Shown here: positions 34,172 to 43,302 of the stretch, piece by piece
Layout of the letters: every line of letters starts with the position of its first letter
Position numbering within the stretch: the stretch's first letter is position 1
Source of the DNA: Bacillota bacterium
GTDB taxonomy: Bacteria; Bacillota; Sulfobacillia; Sulfobacillales; Sulfobacillaceae
Length of the DNA stretch: 64,000 bases
Assembly: GCA_021820485.1 (NCBI GenBank)
Contig: JAKADO010000001.1
Coordinates: 1-64,000 of the forward strand
Direction of reading: 5' to 3'
Program-made: the position numbers and the translations under genes
Notes under the pieces: model-generated
Seen by the model: only the letters and a program-made list of their open reading frames with translations
Told to the model about the DNA's origin: nothing
Databases searched by the model: none

Positions 34172-34641
34172 CCGAGGCGGTGGAGCGTGTGCGGGCGGTG
34201 CTGCAGGACCAAGGATGGGCCGACCGCGTTCGCATCCTGAATGACAGTACACACACGGCCCAAGAGGCGGCGGACGCATTGCACGTAGCGTCCGCCCAAA
34301 TCGCCAAGTCCATTGTGTTCCGCGCTTCATCAACCGGCCGTGCGGTGGTGGTGATTACCCGCGGGGACCGACGGGTACATGAGAAATCGCTTGAGCGATG
34401 GCTCGGCGAAGGCGTGGAGAGAGCCCAGCCGGACTGGGTTCGGGCGTCGACGGGATACCCGATCGGCGGAGTTTCTCCCCTGGGGCACAACGACCGCACA
34501 ATAGTCATCCTCGATGCCGCGCTCTGGGAGTACTCTCATGTATTCGCCGCAGCGGGGCATCCGCGAGCGGTGTTCGGCGCCACGCCGGACGAGCTGCAAA
34601 TCCTGACCGGCGCGCCCATGATTGATGGCATCAGTCGCTGA
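34168..34641 (+). CDS. YbaK/ProX-type aminoacyl-tRNA deacylase
   Basis: 157-residue YbaK domain: IAKSIVFRA, ITRGDRRVHEKSLERWLG and TGYPIGGVSPLGH, which contain the catalytic Lys and the GXXXP motif. Removes misacylated amino acids from tRNA (Ala or Cys on tRNA-Pro in known members). Translationally coupled to the ALDH by ATGA, an association without an obvious functional reason. Confidence 0.9.
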   Translation: MTEAVERVRAVLQDQGWADRVRILNDSTHTAQEAADALHVASAQIAKSIVFRASSTGRAVVVITRGDRRVHEKSLERWLGEGVERAQPDWVRASTGYPIGGVSPLGHNDRTIVILDAALWEYSHVFAAAGHPRAVFGATPDELQILTGAPMIDGISR

Positions 34642-34704
34642 TTGAGACACGTCGCGCGATCCAAGAATGTCGCCATGGGGACATCCCAAGAAAGAGGGCG
34701 TTGT

Positions 34705-35196
34705 GTGGAGATTCGTTCGTTTCGGCCCAGTGACCGAGACTTTCTATGGGCAATGCTCTATCCATTTATAGCCCGCCTGACGCGCCGCGTCCATCGCGGA
34801 ACCTGCTCCGAGATCCGCACATCCGGCCACTATCTGGAAGGGTTTGGGGGCCGCTACGGCGACGTCGCGGTGGTTGCCGTAGATCATGGGGAGGGGGAGG
34901 GCGCGGCCTGGATGCGTACGTTCTCCAGAGACGCCCCAGGATACGGTTTCCTCGACAGCGAAACCCCGGAAATAGGGATGGCGCTCCTCCTCGAAGCCCG
35001 AGGCCGGGGTTTGGGACGGAGGCTCCTCCTCACCCTCTTAAAACGCGCCCAAGAGCACGGATTCGAACGGGTGTCGTTGAGCGTCGATGCCCGCAATGTG
35101 CCGACGCTCACCCTCTACCTTACCGCGAGCTTTGAAGTTGTGGGATCCGACTCCGGCGTATCCTTGACCATGGTGCGCCATTTGTCACCTCCGTAA
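34705..35196 (+). CDS. GNAT family N-acetyltransferase
   Basis: 163 residues: VEIRSFRPSDRDFLWAML, then EIGMALLLEARGRGLGRRLLLTLLKRA with the acetyl-CoA loop and SVDARNVPTLTLYL. GTG 34705 is seven bases after AAAGAGGG; ATG 34675 would also be in frame. Substrate unknown. Confidence 0.82.
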   Translation: MEIRSFRPSDRDFLWAMLYPFIARLTRRVHRGTCSEIRTSGHYLEGFGGRYGDVAVVAVDHGEGEGAAWMRTFSRDAPGYGFLDSETPEIGMALLLEARGRGLGRRLLLTLLKRAQEHGFERVSLSVDARNVPTLTLYLTASFEVVGSDSGVSLTMVRHLSPP

Positions 35197-35213
35197 AGCC
35201 GCCCCCGAGCGCC

Positions 35214-36494
35214 TTATGAAGCATCAAATCCCTGCCAAAACTCCGGAGCGGGCGCATCGAGGATCCGCAAGGGTTTTGCCATCAAAAAAAGCCCAGAGAC
35301 CAGGAATCCGCCCGCTGCGATCCAAAAGGTCGACCGGACGGAGAGCCATAGAGCCAGTGGTCCGGCGGTCAAGGCGCCCACCACCTCCAGTCCACCACCG
35401 AGAGCGCGGAAGGTGCCGTGTACGCGCCCTAACCAATGGTCGGGAGTGACCTGCTGTTCCACGGTGGTGGCGCCGATGTCGAAAATGGTGCCGAAGAGGT
35501 CCCCCCCGAATTGCGCCAGGAAGAGAAAGGAAAAGGCGAGCCACCGGCTGCCGTGCGCTGCGGGCACCGCGAAATTCAAGAGGGCATAGAGCAGGAAGCT
35601 TCCGCCGATCATGACCCCCATACGAACGTGACGCCGCACGGGCCGGAGCAATCGGGTCCCCACCAAGCTTCCCAGGCCTCCTAACGTAATCAGGAGACCC
35701 AGCGCCAGCGGACTCAAATGAAGGGTCTTCAATACGTAGAGTTCGTACAAGGTTGAGAAGAACCCTCGGAAGAAGGCGGTGGCTCCGGCGTTGAGCAGCA
35801 ATGGCCGCAAGATGGGGTGGCGTCCAACGCGCGACCATACCGCCCCCAGGGACAGCGGAGCCTCCCTTGTTTGGGACGTCTCTGACGGCGCTTCGGGGCG
35901 ATCCTCGGGGCGGGCGATGGTGAGCAGGAGCACGGCGGAAGCGACATTGGAGAGGGCGTCAAAGGCAATCGAAAGCGGCCCTCCAACCCACTGAATCAGG
36001 AGACCCATGATACCCGGACCGGTGGTCTCGCCAATCGACTCAGCAGTTCCTACGAGTTCGTTGCCCTCTTCAAGGCGCGTGCGCCCGACCAGCGACGGGA
36101 GGTAGGCGTGGCGCGCGACGGCGGTTACAATCCCCGCCCCACCAGCCAATACGGTGACCGCCGCGATGGCAAGGAAGGTCAGGCGGTGCAGGGCATAGAG
36201 CAAAGGGATGGCGAACAGCACGGCGGCCCGTGCCAAATTCGCCCCAATGAGTACCGGCCGCCGACGGGACTTGTCCACCCAGTGGCCCGCCCAGTTTCCC
36301 ATCGCGAGTGACGGCAATGTGCTCAACGCGGCCAAAATGGCGAGTTCAGGGGCGGACGCGGACGCCGCAACGATAGCGACAATGGGCAGTCCTTCGCGCG
36401 TGATCCGTGATCCGATTTCGGCCGCCAATTGCCCGGTGAGGTAGCGCCGCACATCAGAGTCGTGGAGCAGAGAGGATGGAGGGGATGATGTCAT
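35214..36494 (-). CDS. MFS transporter, enterobactin-exporter-like (MFS_3)
   Basis: 426 residues, 10-12 hydrophobic helices, with NWAGHWVDKSRRRPVL as the loop 2-3 motif and GTAESIGETTGPGIMG. Resembles drug/siderophore exporters of the TMS-type major facilitator family. Substrate not predictable. ATG 36494; 44 bases downstream of the DsbA-type gene on the same strand, with TTTTTATGATATAA between, so co-transcription is possible. Confidence 0.85.
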   Translation of the reverse strand: MTSSPPSSLLHDSDVRRYLTGQLAAEIGSRITREGLPIVAIVAASASAPELAILAALSTLPSLAMGNWAGHWVDKSRRRPVLIGANLARAAVLFAIPLLYALHRLTFLAIAAVTVLAGGAGIVTAVARHAYLPSLVGRTRLEEGNELVGTAESIGETTGPGIMGLLIQWVGGPLSIAFDALSNVASAVLLLTIARPEDRPEAPSETSQTREAPLSLGAVWSRVGRHPILRPLLLNAGATAFFRGFFSTLYELYVLKTLHLSPLALGLLITLGGLGSLVGTRLLRPVRRHVRMGVMIGGSFLLYALLNFAVPAAHGSRWLAFSFLFLAQFGGDLFGTIFDIGATTVEQQVTPDHWLGRVHGTFRALGGGLEVVGALTAGPLALWLSVRSTFWIAAGGFLVSGLFLMAKPLRILDAPAPEFWQGFDAS

Positions 36495-36538
36495 GCCTCT
36501 TTTATATCATAAAAATTCGACGCCGCGTCCCGCCCCGG

Positions 36539-37138
36539 TTAGGATGAGGATTCCAACACTTGGCGCAGAGCCTTAAAAATCAGTTCATAGGGTTGCGCAC
36601 CCACAATCTTGTAGCGTCGATTGATGATGAAGGTAGGGGTTCCATCCACGCCAAAGGCAGAGCCGAGCTGATGGGCTTCATCGAGTCGTGCGTCGTAGCG
36701 TCCGCTTTCCACGGCCCGAACCATCCGGTCACCATCCAGTTCGGCCTGTTCGGCCGCCAATCGGAGCACATCCCAACTGCCGATGTCCTCTCCACACGTG
36801 AAGTACCGGTAAAATACGGCGGGGTGGAACTGGCCGAACCGACCCTGGTCCCGGGCGAACTCGCTGGCGAGGAGCGCTCGATGGGAGTTGCTGAGGCGGT
36901 CGGGGAAGTGAAACTGGATCCCATACTGCGCGCCTTGGGCTTGGAGGTGGTCAGCCATTTCATGCCGTCCCGGGAAAGAGGGCATCAATTGCCCCTCAAG
37001 CGGGGTCTCGGGGTGAATTTCAAAACTGTACCACCGTACGGAGGCTGGGAACTCCTGTTCGATGCGGTCGACAATGCCATTGCCGAGAAAGCAAAACGGT
37101 CATATGTAGTCTGAAAACACTTCAATCTCGAGCGCCAT
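36539..37138 (-). CDS. FrnE/DsbA-family oxidoreductase with in-frame UGA at the CxxC cysteine (candidate selenoprotein)
   Basis: Reading minus from ATG 37138 gives MALEIEVFSDYI, a UGA (37102-37100), then PFCFLGNGIVDRIEQ and 180 more residues without interruption. FrnE-type DsbA proteins have DYxCPxCYLG here, so UGA replaces exactly the first redox cysteine (residue 13; partner Cys16). The rest is intact: RWYSFEIHPETPLEG, FARDQGRFGQFHPAVF, and the cis-Pro loop GVDGTPTFIINRRYKIVGAQP. AAAGGAGG lies eight bases before the ATG and a good promoter precedes it. A SECIS-like hairpin follows the UGA. If UGA is a plain stop, only a 149-residue C-terminal fragment lacking the active site could be made. 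A selenocysteine UxxC enzyme is the better reading; a fresh nonsense mutation or sequencing error is the alternative. Confidence 0.65.
37068..37086 (-). promoter_or_regulatory. SECIS-like hairpin downstream of the UGA
   Basis: On the minus strand TCGGCAAT pairs with ATTGTCGA (8 bp, one G-U) around the loop GGC. The loop begins 21 bases after the UGA. Bacterial SECIS elements have a short stem-loop shortly after the UGA with a G in the first two loop positions; this fits. No bulged U as in E. coli fdhF is seen. Confidence 0.5.
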
Positions 37139-37161
37139 TGAGACGTCCTCCTTTGGAGCCC

Positions 37162-37190
37162 ATTATGACGCCAAGCGCACCGAAAGGCAA
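37162..37190 (-). promoter_or_regulatory. Candidate sigma-A promoter of the FrnE-type gene
   Basis: On the minus strand TTGCCT (37190-37185), 17-base spacer, CATAAT (37167-37162), ending 23 bases before the start codon. It indicates that the gene is expressed on its own. Confidence 0.55.
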
Positions 37191-37240
37191 AGATGCCACC
37201 CCATGCTCGGTCACATGGCAGGGGAAGGACTCAAAGCCCC

Positions 37241-37474
37241 CTAACGAGCCGCTTCTCGGAACACCCGGCCAGAGGTCGGGTTAGGATCGGCCAGCGCGGC
37301 TTCAAAGGATCGCAGCCATGCGGGAAAGCAACGGCGGCAGACGGCATCCACTGCCAAATCGACCCGGCCTTCGCGCTGTTCCGAGCGGTAGTCAAATGGC
37401 TGATGGCAGCAGGAGCACCGCCGTTGAATGGTCCGCATAGGCATCTCGCGAAGAACCTCCGATTCCATGCTCAT
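37241..37474 (-). CDS. Small zinc-ribbon-like protein
   Basis: 77 residues. RRCSCCHQPFDY and VCRRCF place two CxxC pairs about 30 residues apart with EQREGR between, as in the probable zinc-ribbon (zf-trcl-like) family. The start is uncertain: ATG 37474, or an internal ATG at MPMRTIQRR preceded by CGGAGG. Function unknown. It lies upstream of, and on the same strand as, the candidate selenoprotein. Confidence 0.55.
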   Translation of the reverse strand: MSMESEVLREMPMRTIQRRCSCCHQPFDYRSEQREGRVDLAVDAVCRRCFPAWLRSFEAALADPNPTSGRVFREAAR

Positions 37475-37674
37475 GACGATTGATTGCGCCTCCTCGCCTC
37501 GTATGCGGGCTTTAGACTTCTTTGCAGTCGATTAGACCACCAAATTGTTACGAAATTGTGTCGTCATCCCGGGTCATCCCTTTGCACCATTTCTAAAGGT
37601 TTTCTGAAGACATGGTTCGTTCAGGTAGTCCTCAGTAAGGGGGTCTAGAATCGGTTTCGAGGAGGTTAACCATT

Positions 37675-38802
37675 GTGACGTCGACTTCGCGCAAAAATTA
37701 TCTCTACAGCTTGGACTGGGTTCGCGCACTGACCATAGCCGCCGTGGTCATGGTGCATTCGGTGAGATTTGCCCTGGTGCCCGCAGACCCCTTAGCTGGC
37801 CGCCTTCTACAGGTACTGGTCCAATTCGGGCGGGTCAGCTTCATGATTGTCACTGGATTCATTATTGCTTATCAATATCGCGAGCGGACGCCCCGCTGGA
37901 CATCATTCTTCAAACGGCGCGCCAAAAGTTCCGGGGCGCCCTATCTGCTGTGGCTGATTCTCTTCTTAGCGCTTGCCATGCCGGTATGGCCCGTTATGCC
38001 GTTTGTCGGGCGTTTAAGCCGCGTGCTCTTTACCGGCTACGGCCATCTGTACTATTTGATTATCACGTTTCAAATGTATCTATTGGCGCCCGTGCTTGTA
38101 TGGGCGTTAAGGAAGTCGGGACGCCGCGTCATGTGGCTTGGGTTCCTGGGGATTCTGTGGGAAGTGCTTTCGTGGACCATGAGCGGCTATTTTCATGAGC
38201 GTTCCTGGACTCCGGCGCTCTTTGTCAGCACATATGTCGGCTACTTTGTCATTGGCGGCGCATTGGGATATGAGTGGGACCGCTATGGGGCATGGATGGC
38301 CGATCACCGCCGTTACTTCACCTATGGCCTTGCGCCCACGGCGGCGATGGCGACGGCCATGTTTTTTCTCAATCTGCATTGGCTCGGGGCTCAAGCTGCT
38401 GTGAACGAGTTTCAGCCTATGAGCGCCATCTACTGCCTTTCGATAACGGCCATGCTGCTGGCGTCGGGAACTTGGTTTGAAAAGATGCGCTCCGAACGTT
38501 CCACCCTCGCCTCGGGCGTGAGTCTCGTCGCTGACGCGTCCTTTGGCATCTACTTGGTTCATCCCCTGTTTGTGCATGGATGGCTTCACGTGGCGCAATG
38601 GCTCGGGATTGCGCTCAATGCCTATGTCAACACCGCTGTGACGCTGTCCCTAGGCCTGGGACTCAGTGTTGCTATGGTAGCGGCCATCCGCTTGCTGCCG
38701 TTTTCGGAGTGGGTTATTGGCACCGCTAGACGCCCTGCAGCCCGGGTGGTCTCCGCCAATGCCACGGAGGGCACGGGCTCCAAAGCAGCGACCGCCTCTT
38801 AG
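37675..38802 (+). CDS. Acyltransferase family membrane protein (OatA-like AT3 domain)
   Basis: 375 residues, about ten transmembrane helices. YLYSLDWVRALTIAAVVMVHS holds the AT3 Arg and His near the N-terminus; FKRRAKSSGAPYLLW is the RxxR-type loop. AT3 proteins carry acyl groups across the membrane to modify peptidoglycan or exopolysaccharide. GTG 37675 after GAGGAGG. The SGNH hydrolase-like gene follows, giving the two halves of an OatA-type enzyme as separate genes. Confidence 0.87.
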   Translation: MTSTSRKNYLYSLDWVRALTIAAVVMVHSVRFALVPADPLAGRLLQVLVQFGRVSFMIVTGFIIAYQYRERTPRWTSFFKRRAKSSGAPYLLWLILFLALAMPVWPVMPFVGRLSRVLFTGYGHLYYLIITFQMYLLAPVLVWALRKSGRRVMWLGFLGILWEVLSWTMSGYFHERSWTPALFVSTYVGYFVIGGALGYEWDRYGAWMADHRRYFTYGLAPTAAMATAMFFLNLHWLGAQAAVNEFQPMSAIYCLSITAMLLASGTWFEKMRSERSTLASGVSLVADASFGIYLVHPLFVHGWLHVAQWLGIALNAYVNTAVTLSLGLGLSVAMVAAIRLLPFSEWVIGTARRPAARVVSANATEGTGSKAATAS

Positions 38803-38850
38803 AGGGTCATTGGCAACGCGTGGGGATCCACGCAAAAGGGGAGGGATATC

Positions 38851-39552
38851 GTGCGGAATTCAGTGCGAGTCGCCGCGGCCGGACTGTCGGCCATCGTGAC
38901 CGGCGCGGCGCTGACGGGAATGCTTGACTCCCGTGAAGCGTCCATTCCAACACTCATTATCGGGGGATCCGCCGCCAAGGGATGGCACGATCAAAGCGGA
39001 CAGGGGTACCTGGTTCGCGCTTTGGCGCAATACGGATCCGTGGCGGGAGTCCACTTTCTGGTTCAAAACCAGGCGATTCCCGGAGCCCGGGTCGTCAATG
39101 CCCGCATTGCATCCAATTACCCCGTATGGATGCGGTCGTCCCGAGGGGGATTGGTCGTGATTGCGTGGGGATTTCTAAACGACTTGCGTTTGGGAACGCG
39201 GACGGGGGCGATGTTGAAGGTCATTCATCGCGAAATTGCGCTCGCAGTGGCTACAAACCATACTGTGCTGCTGGTGAGTCCCCCGGCGACGACCCCGACC
39301 TTCACGTTTGATGCGGCCTCGGAGACTCGGCTCTGGCATCAAGTGTCCATGGAGGCCGAGGCATTTCACAGCCAGCGCGTCTTTGTGGCCGATGTCTTGG
39401 GTCCCATGAAACGCTATGTGCGCTCCCATCACCAATCGTATCGGCGGTACATGGATGGCACGTGGGATCCGAACACGGCCGGGCACCGCCTGGCCGCTCG
39501 CATTCTCTCCCATGAGCTGACCATTTTCTGGTCAGGTCTGGGCACCCGGTGA
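38851..39552 (+). CDS. Exported SGNH/GDSL hydrolase-like protein
   Basis: 233 residues. N-terminal signal/anchor SVRVAAAGLSAIVTGAALTG, then block I LIIGGSAAKGWHD (Ser in GGSAAKG), block III-like WGFLNDLRLG and block V DGTWDPNTAGHRLAA with the Asp-x-x-His arrangement loosened (D...H). SGNH partners of AT3 proteins move the acyl group to extracellular glycans. Here it is 48 bases after the AT3 gene. GTG 38851 after GGGGAGGG. Confidence 0.8.
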   Translation: MRNSVRVAAAGLSAIVTGAALTGMLDSREASIPTLIIGGSAAKGWHDQSGQGYLVRALAQYGSVAGVHFLVQNQAIPGARVVNARIASNYPVWMRSSRGGLVVIAWGFLNDLRLGTRTGAMLKVIHREIALAVATNHTVLLVSPPATTPTFTFDAASETRLWHQVSMEAEAFHSQRVFVADVLGPMKRYVRSHHQSYRRYMDGTWDPNTAGHRLAARILSHELTIFWSGLGTR

Positions 39553-39625
39553 AGCGACGCCTTCCAGCCATTGGCGCGACCGGATGCGGGCAGGCGTCCC
39601 TGCAGCATCCCGGCGCCGCACCGTA

Positions 39626-40870
39626 TTATCGGGATAAGCGGTTTTTGACCGTTTGTCCGCCTTTGAGAACCAGCACAATGTTGTCGTTCTGGGCAAGGCT
39701 CTTAATGTTCTTCACCGGGTCTCCCTGGAAGACCACCAGGTCACCAAGCTTGCCCGCCTCGAGAGTGCCGACCCGATCTTGCCAGCCCAGGCAGGTGGCG
39801 GATGTTTTGGTGCTGGCTACAATAGCGTCCATGGGGGTCATGCCAATCTCGGTCATGAGCGCCAGTTCCTCGAGGTTGGTGCCGTGGTGTCCCACACCGC
39901 TGTCCGTGCCCATGGCAATCTTGACGCCTGCGCTCTTGGCCTTGGAGACGCTTTCCTGATGGGCTTCAATTACGCGCTTGGTCTTCTCGATGGCGTAGGC
40001 GGGCACGCGCAGCCCTTCGTCGGCAGCCTTCAAGACGGAGAGCGGCGCAATCAAGGTGGGAACCAGATAGGTTCCATGCTCCAGCATGAGGTCGATGGCT
40101 TCGTCATCAAGGTAGATGCCATGTTCAATGGAATGGAAGCCAGCGCGCACCGCGTTCTTGATTCCCTGAGCCGCCTGCGCGTGCGCCATAGCCCGAATGC
40201 CGCCGTGCATGCGCGCCTCATCCACGATGGTTTCCAGCTCGGCCAGGGTAAAATGGGCATCTTCGGGGTTGTCGGTCGGACTGATGACGCCGCCGGAGGT
40301 CGCCACCTTAATGACTTGCGCTCCGGCCCGAATCACCTCGCGCACCTTCTTGCGGACGCCGTCAATGCCATCGCACACGCCATCCACTTGCAAGGGGTTG
40401 TTGAGGGCATACCCCAGCATGGCCGAGTGATGGTCGCCATGGCCCCCGGTAATCGACAGCATGGCAACCGAAATCTGCATCCGCGGTCCGGGTATTGTCC
40501 CATCATCGATAGCTCGCTGCACCCCGCGATCCGCTCCGCCGGCATCCCGGACCGACGTCACACCAGCGTTGAGGGTTTTCTGGGCATAGTGCGCCGTCCG
40601 CAATACGTGATAGGTGAAGGGGCTGGCATAGGGATCCTGGGATCCGAACGCCTCTCCCGTCACGTGTACGTGGCAGTCGATGAATCCAGGGAGAATGGTG
40701 CCCCCCTGAGCGTCAATGCGGGTCACGTCGCCGCCGTTGGGAGGGGTGATGGAACCTACCGCGCCCGCAGCGACAATGAGTTCATCCTCGATGAGCACCG
40801 CCCCATTGGCGACCGGCGGGCTGCCAGTTCCGTCTATCAGAGTGCCGTTGTAGATATAGGTGTATGCCAT
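39626..40870 (-). CDS. Metal-dependent amidohydrolase (imidazolonepropionase-like)
   Basis: 414 residues with metal-ligand motif GFIDCHVHVTGEAF, then TSVRDAGGADRGVQ, AHAQAAQGIKNAVRAG(F)HSIEHG and GTDSGVGHHGTNLEELAL. This belongs to the prolidase/aryldialkylphosphatase-like group of amidohydrolases; substrate unknown. Start ATG 40870 (MAYTYIYNG) with AGGAGG before it; the open frame continues upstream without homology. Confidence 0.88.
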   Translation of the reverse strand: MAYTYIYNGTLIDGTGSPPVANGAVLIEDELIVAAGAVGSITPPNGGDVTRIDAQGGTILPGFIDCHVHVTGEAFGSQDPYASPFTYHVLRTAHYAQKTLNAGVTSVRDAGGADRGVQRAIDDGTIPGPRMQISVAMLSITGGHGDHHSAMLGYALNNPLQVDGVCDGIDGVRKKVREVIRAGAQVIKVATSGGVISPTDNPEDAHFTLAELETIVDEARMHGGIRAMAHAQAAQGIKNAVRAGFHSIEHGIYLDDEAIDLMLEHGTYLVPTLIAPLSVLKAADEGLRVPAYAIEKTKRVIEAHQESVSKAKSAGVKIAMGTDSGVGHHGTNLEELALMTEIGMTPMDAIVASTKTSATCLGWQDRVGTLEAGKLGDLVVFQGDPVKNIKSLAQNDNIVLVLKGGQTVKNRLSR

Positions 40871-41074
40871 GCTATGCCTCCTAGCGCAAATGTCGGGAAT
40901 GATTGGACATCCACTCCTTCGCCACCGGTCGCCTGACTTCCTCCCGCAGCAACGCACGTTAGATGTCCGGCAGGAAGCGATGCATAGGCGGGGAAGCAGG
41001 GGCGCGAAGCACGGAGTTTGCCGACAAATGTGGTATATTCCAAGGGACTTCATTCTAGGAAAGGTTCGATACCA

Positions 41075-43189
41075 ATGATTCCGTCATGGACCCGTTTCAC
41101 CGTGAAGCACCGCTGGGTGATGCTCATCCTGTGGATCCTGCTCGTGGCCACCACCGTTCCGTTGGCCGCGCAAGTCACAAAGCATCTCACCACCAACGGG
41201 TTCAACAAGCCACACAGTCAGGTGTCCTGGGCCACCAATTCCCTCAACGACCTGCATCCCGCGCCCTCGACGAAGCCCCTCCTCATCGAGAACCTCAGCG
41301 AAGCTTCGGCAAAACGGATCGCTGCAACGCACCACGTGCCATCGGGTGCCGTCCACCGCATCGGGAACAACCAGAGCTTGCTGATGCCCCCGAGCACGTT
41401 GTCGGTCCAGACGGAGCATCAGTTGGAGACGGCGCTTCGCGACCGCCATGCGGTTGTCACCGAGGTTGGACAGTTAGCAATCGGGAAAAAGGTCACCCAT
41501 GACGTGTCGCAGACATTGGCCCGCAGCGGAATTGTCGCGCTGCCGTTTTTGGCGGCGTTGTTGCTGTTGGTATTTGGGTCGGTCATGTCCGTTAGTCTTC
41601 CCCTGATTATTGCCCTGGCGGGCTCAGAGGTAGCCTTGGCGGCCATTAGCATCATTTCCCGGCACATCCAATTGTCGGTATTCCTGACCGACATTGTCAG
41701 CTTCCTAGCACTGGGAGTGGGGATTGATTATGCGCTCTTCATCAGCACCCGCTTTCGGCAAAATCTCGATGACGGCCGGGACCTCGAGGCGGCCATCGTT
41801 GACAGCATGAGCCACGCCGGGCGGTCGGTCCTCTACTCCGGGATTGCCGTTGCCTTAGCGGTGGCCACCTTGCTGCTCGGCAACGACGCGTATTGGCGAG
41901 GTTTGGCATTGGGGGGATCGGTGGCCATCTTTGCGGTGCTGTTGGCCACCCACACGCTCTTGCCGCCCATCATGCGGCTCTTGGGTCATGGCCTCCATTG
42001 GGGACGCATCCGACGACCGGACTTCCATATGTGGAAGGCTCTGGGACGGTTTGTCACGCGCCATCCGTTGTGGTCCATCTTGGCTGGATTGGTGATACTG
42101 GTCCCGTTCGCGACATTGTCCCCCAAGCTCCAAATGAGTACTCCGGCCAATTTGGCCACCATGCTTCCGGTGAACAATCCTTTGCGCTTGGCCGTGGAAA
42201 AGCAGCAGCAAATTCAAGGGGCGGGAAGCATTGCGCCCATTGCCGTGGTGGTGCAATTGCCGCACTCCACGCGCGTTGCCAGCAGTTGGGACGCGGTGTC
42301 GGAACTGACGGCGCATCTTGAGAAATTGCCGGACGTGGCGTCGGTCGCGTCGCCGACCAGCCTTGGGGCACCGGCCCCGCTTTTGGCAGCGGCGGTCTCC
42401 ACTCCCGAACGCGTTCCGCCTGCGTTGGTGAAAGGTCTCAAGAACTTTACCTCATCTCGCAACACGCGCTTGGTGGTGGTTTATGTGACGGCGAAAAGCG
42501 GGCCCAACGCTGCCCGCACCAGTCGGCTGGTGGGGCGGATTGACAGCCACTTAGCTGGATGGCTTCCTCAGGGAAGCCGTGCGGCAGCTGGCGGGTTGGT
42601 ACCCGTGTTGCGGAACTTCAATCTTTTGACGCAGAGCCGGATTCCATGGATCATCGGGTCGGCCTTGCTAGTCGCGTTGGTTGTGCTGACGGCAGCCACC
42701 GGGTCAGTCATGCAGGCCATATTGGGCGTCGTTTTCGATGGCTTGGTTGCATTGGCCACCGCAGGGTTTTTGGTCTTCGTGTCCAACCACGGGCTCTTTG
42801 GATTCCAGCGACAGCCGCTGGATTCCTCCATCACGCCCCTCATTTTCGTGTTGCTGTTCGGCCTTTCCATGGACTACGAAGTCATCTTGCTGCACCGCAT
42901 TCAGGAAAAAATGCGCGACGGGCAGAGCTTGAGGGAGGCCGTCAATCACGGGGTCGCCACCACCGGCGCCATGATAACCGGGGCTGGCATGATTATGGTC
43001 GTGGTCTTCCTGGCTCTTCTCATCAGCCCTTTGCAGATCATGAAGACGATGGCAGTCGGATTGTCATTCGCCGTGTTGGCCGACACGTGGATCGTGCGAT
43101 CGCTCTTGGTCCCCAGCGCCACCGCGCTGCTGAACCGATTCGGATTCTGGCCGTGGCGGGCCAAGATGGCCGGCAAAGCAACCCCTTAG
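41075..43189 (+). CDS. MMPL-family RND transporter
   Basis: 704 residues with two six-helix halves (SSD-type), e.g. FLTDIVSFLALGVGIDYALFISTRFRQ and ITPLIFVLLFGLSMDYEVILLHRIQE, each with the Gly-x-x-x-Asp-Tyr proton-relay segment typical of MMPL proteins. It exports lipids or hydrophobic compounds by analogy. ATG 41075 follows AGGAAAGG. A small membrane protein gene lies downstream. Confidence 0.9.
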   Translation: MIPSWTRFTVKHRWVMLILWILLVATTVPLAAQVTKHLTTNGFNKPHSQVSWATNSLNDLHPAPSTKPLLIENLSEASAKRIAATHHVPSGAVHRIGNNQSLLMPPSTLSVQTEHQLETALRDRHAVVTEVGQLAIGKKVTHDVSQTLARSGIVALPFLAALLLLVFGSVMSVSLPLIIALAGSEVALAAISIISRHIQLSVFLTDIVSFLALGVGIDYALFISTRFRQNLDDGRDLEAAIVDSMSHAGRSVLYSGIAVALAVATLLLGNDAYWRGLALGGSVAIFAVLLATHTLLPPIMRLLGHGLHWGRIRRPDFHMWKALGRFVTRHPLWSILAGLVILVPFATLSPKLQMSTPANLATMLPVNNPLRLAVEKQQQIQGAGSIAPIAVVVQLPHSTRVASSWDAVSELTAHLEKLPDVASVASPTSLGAPAPLLAAAVSTPERVPPALVKGLKNFTSSRNTRLVVVYVTAKSGPNAARTSRLVGRIDSHLAGWLPQGSRAAAGGLVPVLRNFNLLTQSRIPWIIGSALLVALVVLTAATGSVMQAILGVVFDGLVALATAGFLVFVSNHGLFGFQRQPLDSSITPLIFVLLFGLSMDYEVILLHRIQEKMRDGQSLREAVNHGVATTGAMITGAGMIMVVVFLALLISPLQIMKTMAVGLSFAVLADTWIVRSLLVPSATALLNRFGFWPWRAKMAGKATP

Positions 43190-43302
43190 TGGCAAAAGAC
43201 GAGGCGTGTCCTGGGAGAGCTTCGCGCGCCTGCGAAATATGGTAAGCTACACTTACAAGTTGTTTCGAGTCATGGCCTCGCCGAGGCAAAGGAGGGAAAC
43301 CC

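Noticed and set aside
36539..36988. Annotating the FrnE-type gene as a 149-residue protein starting at an internal ATG
   Set aside because: It would lack the active site and first strand, and the promoter and SD lie 150 bases upstream at the true start.
36560..37114. Plus-strand frame of 184 codons over the FrnE-type gene
   Set aside because: It has no family resemblance, whereas the minus strand encodes a DsbA fold throughout apart from the UGA.
39653..40936. Plus-strand frame of 427 codons
   Set aside because: Mirror of the amidohydrolase on the minus strand, which has the metal motif GFIDCHVHV and a good SD.
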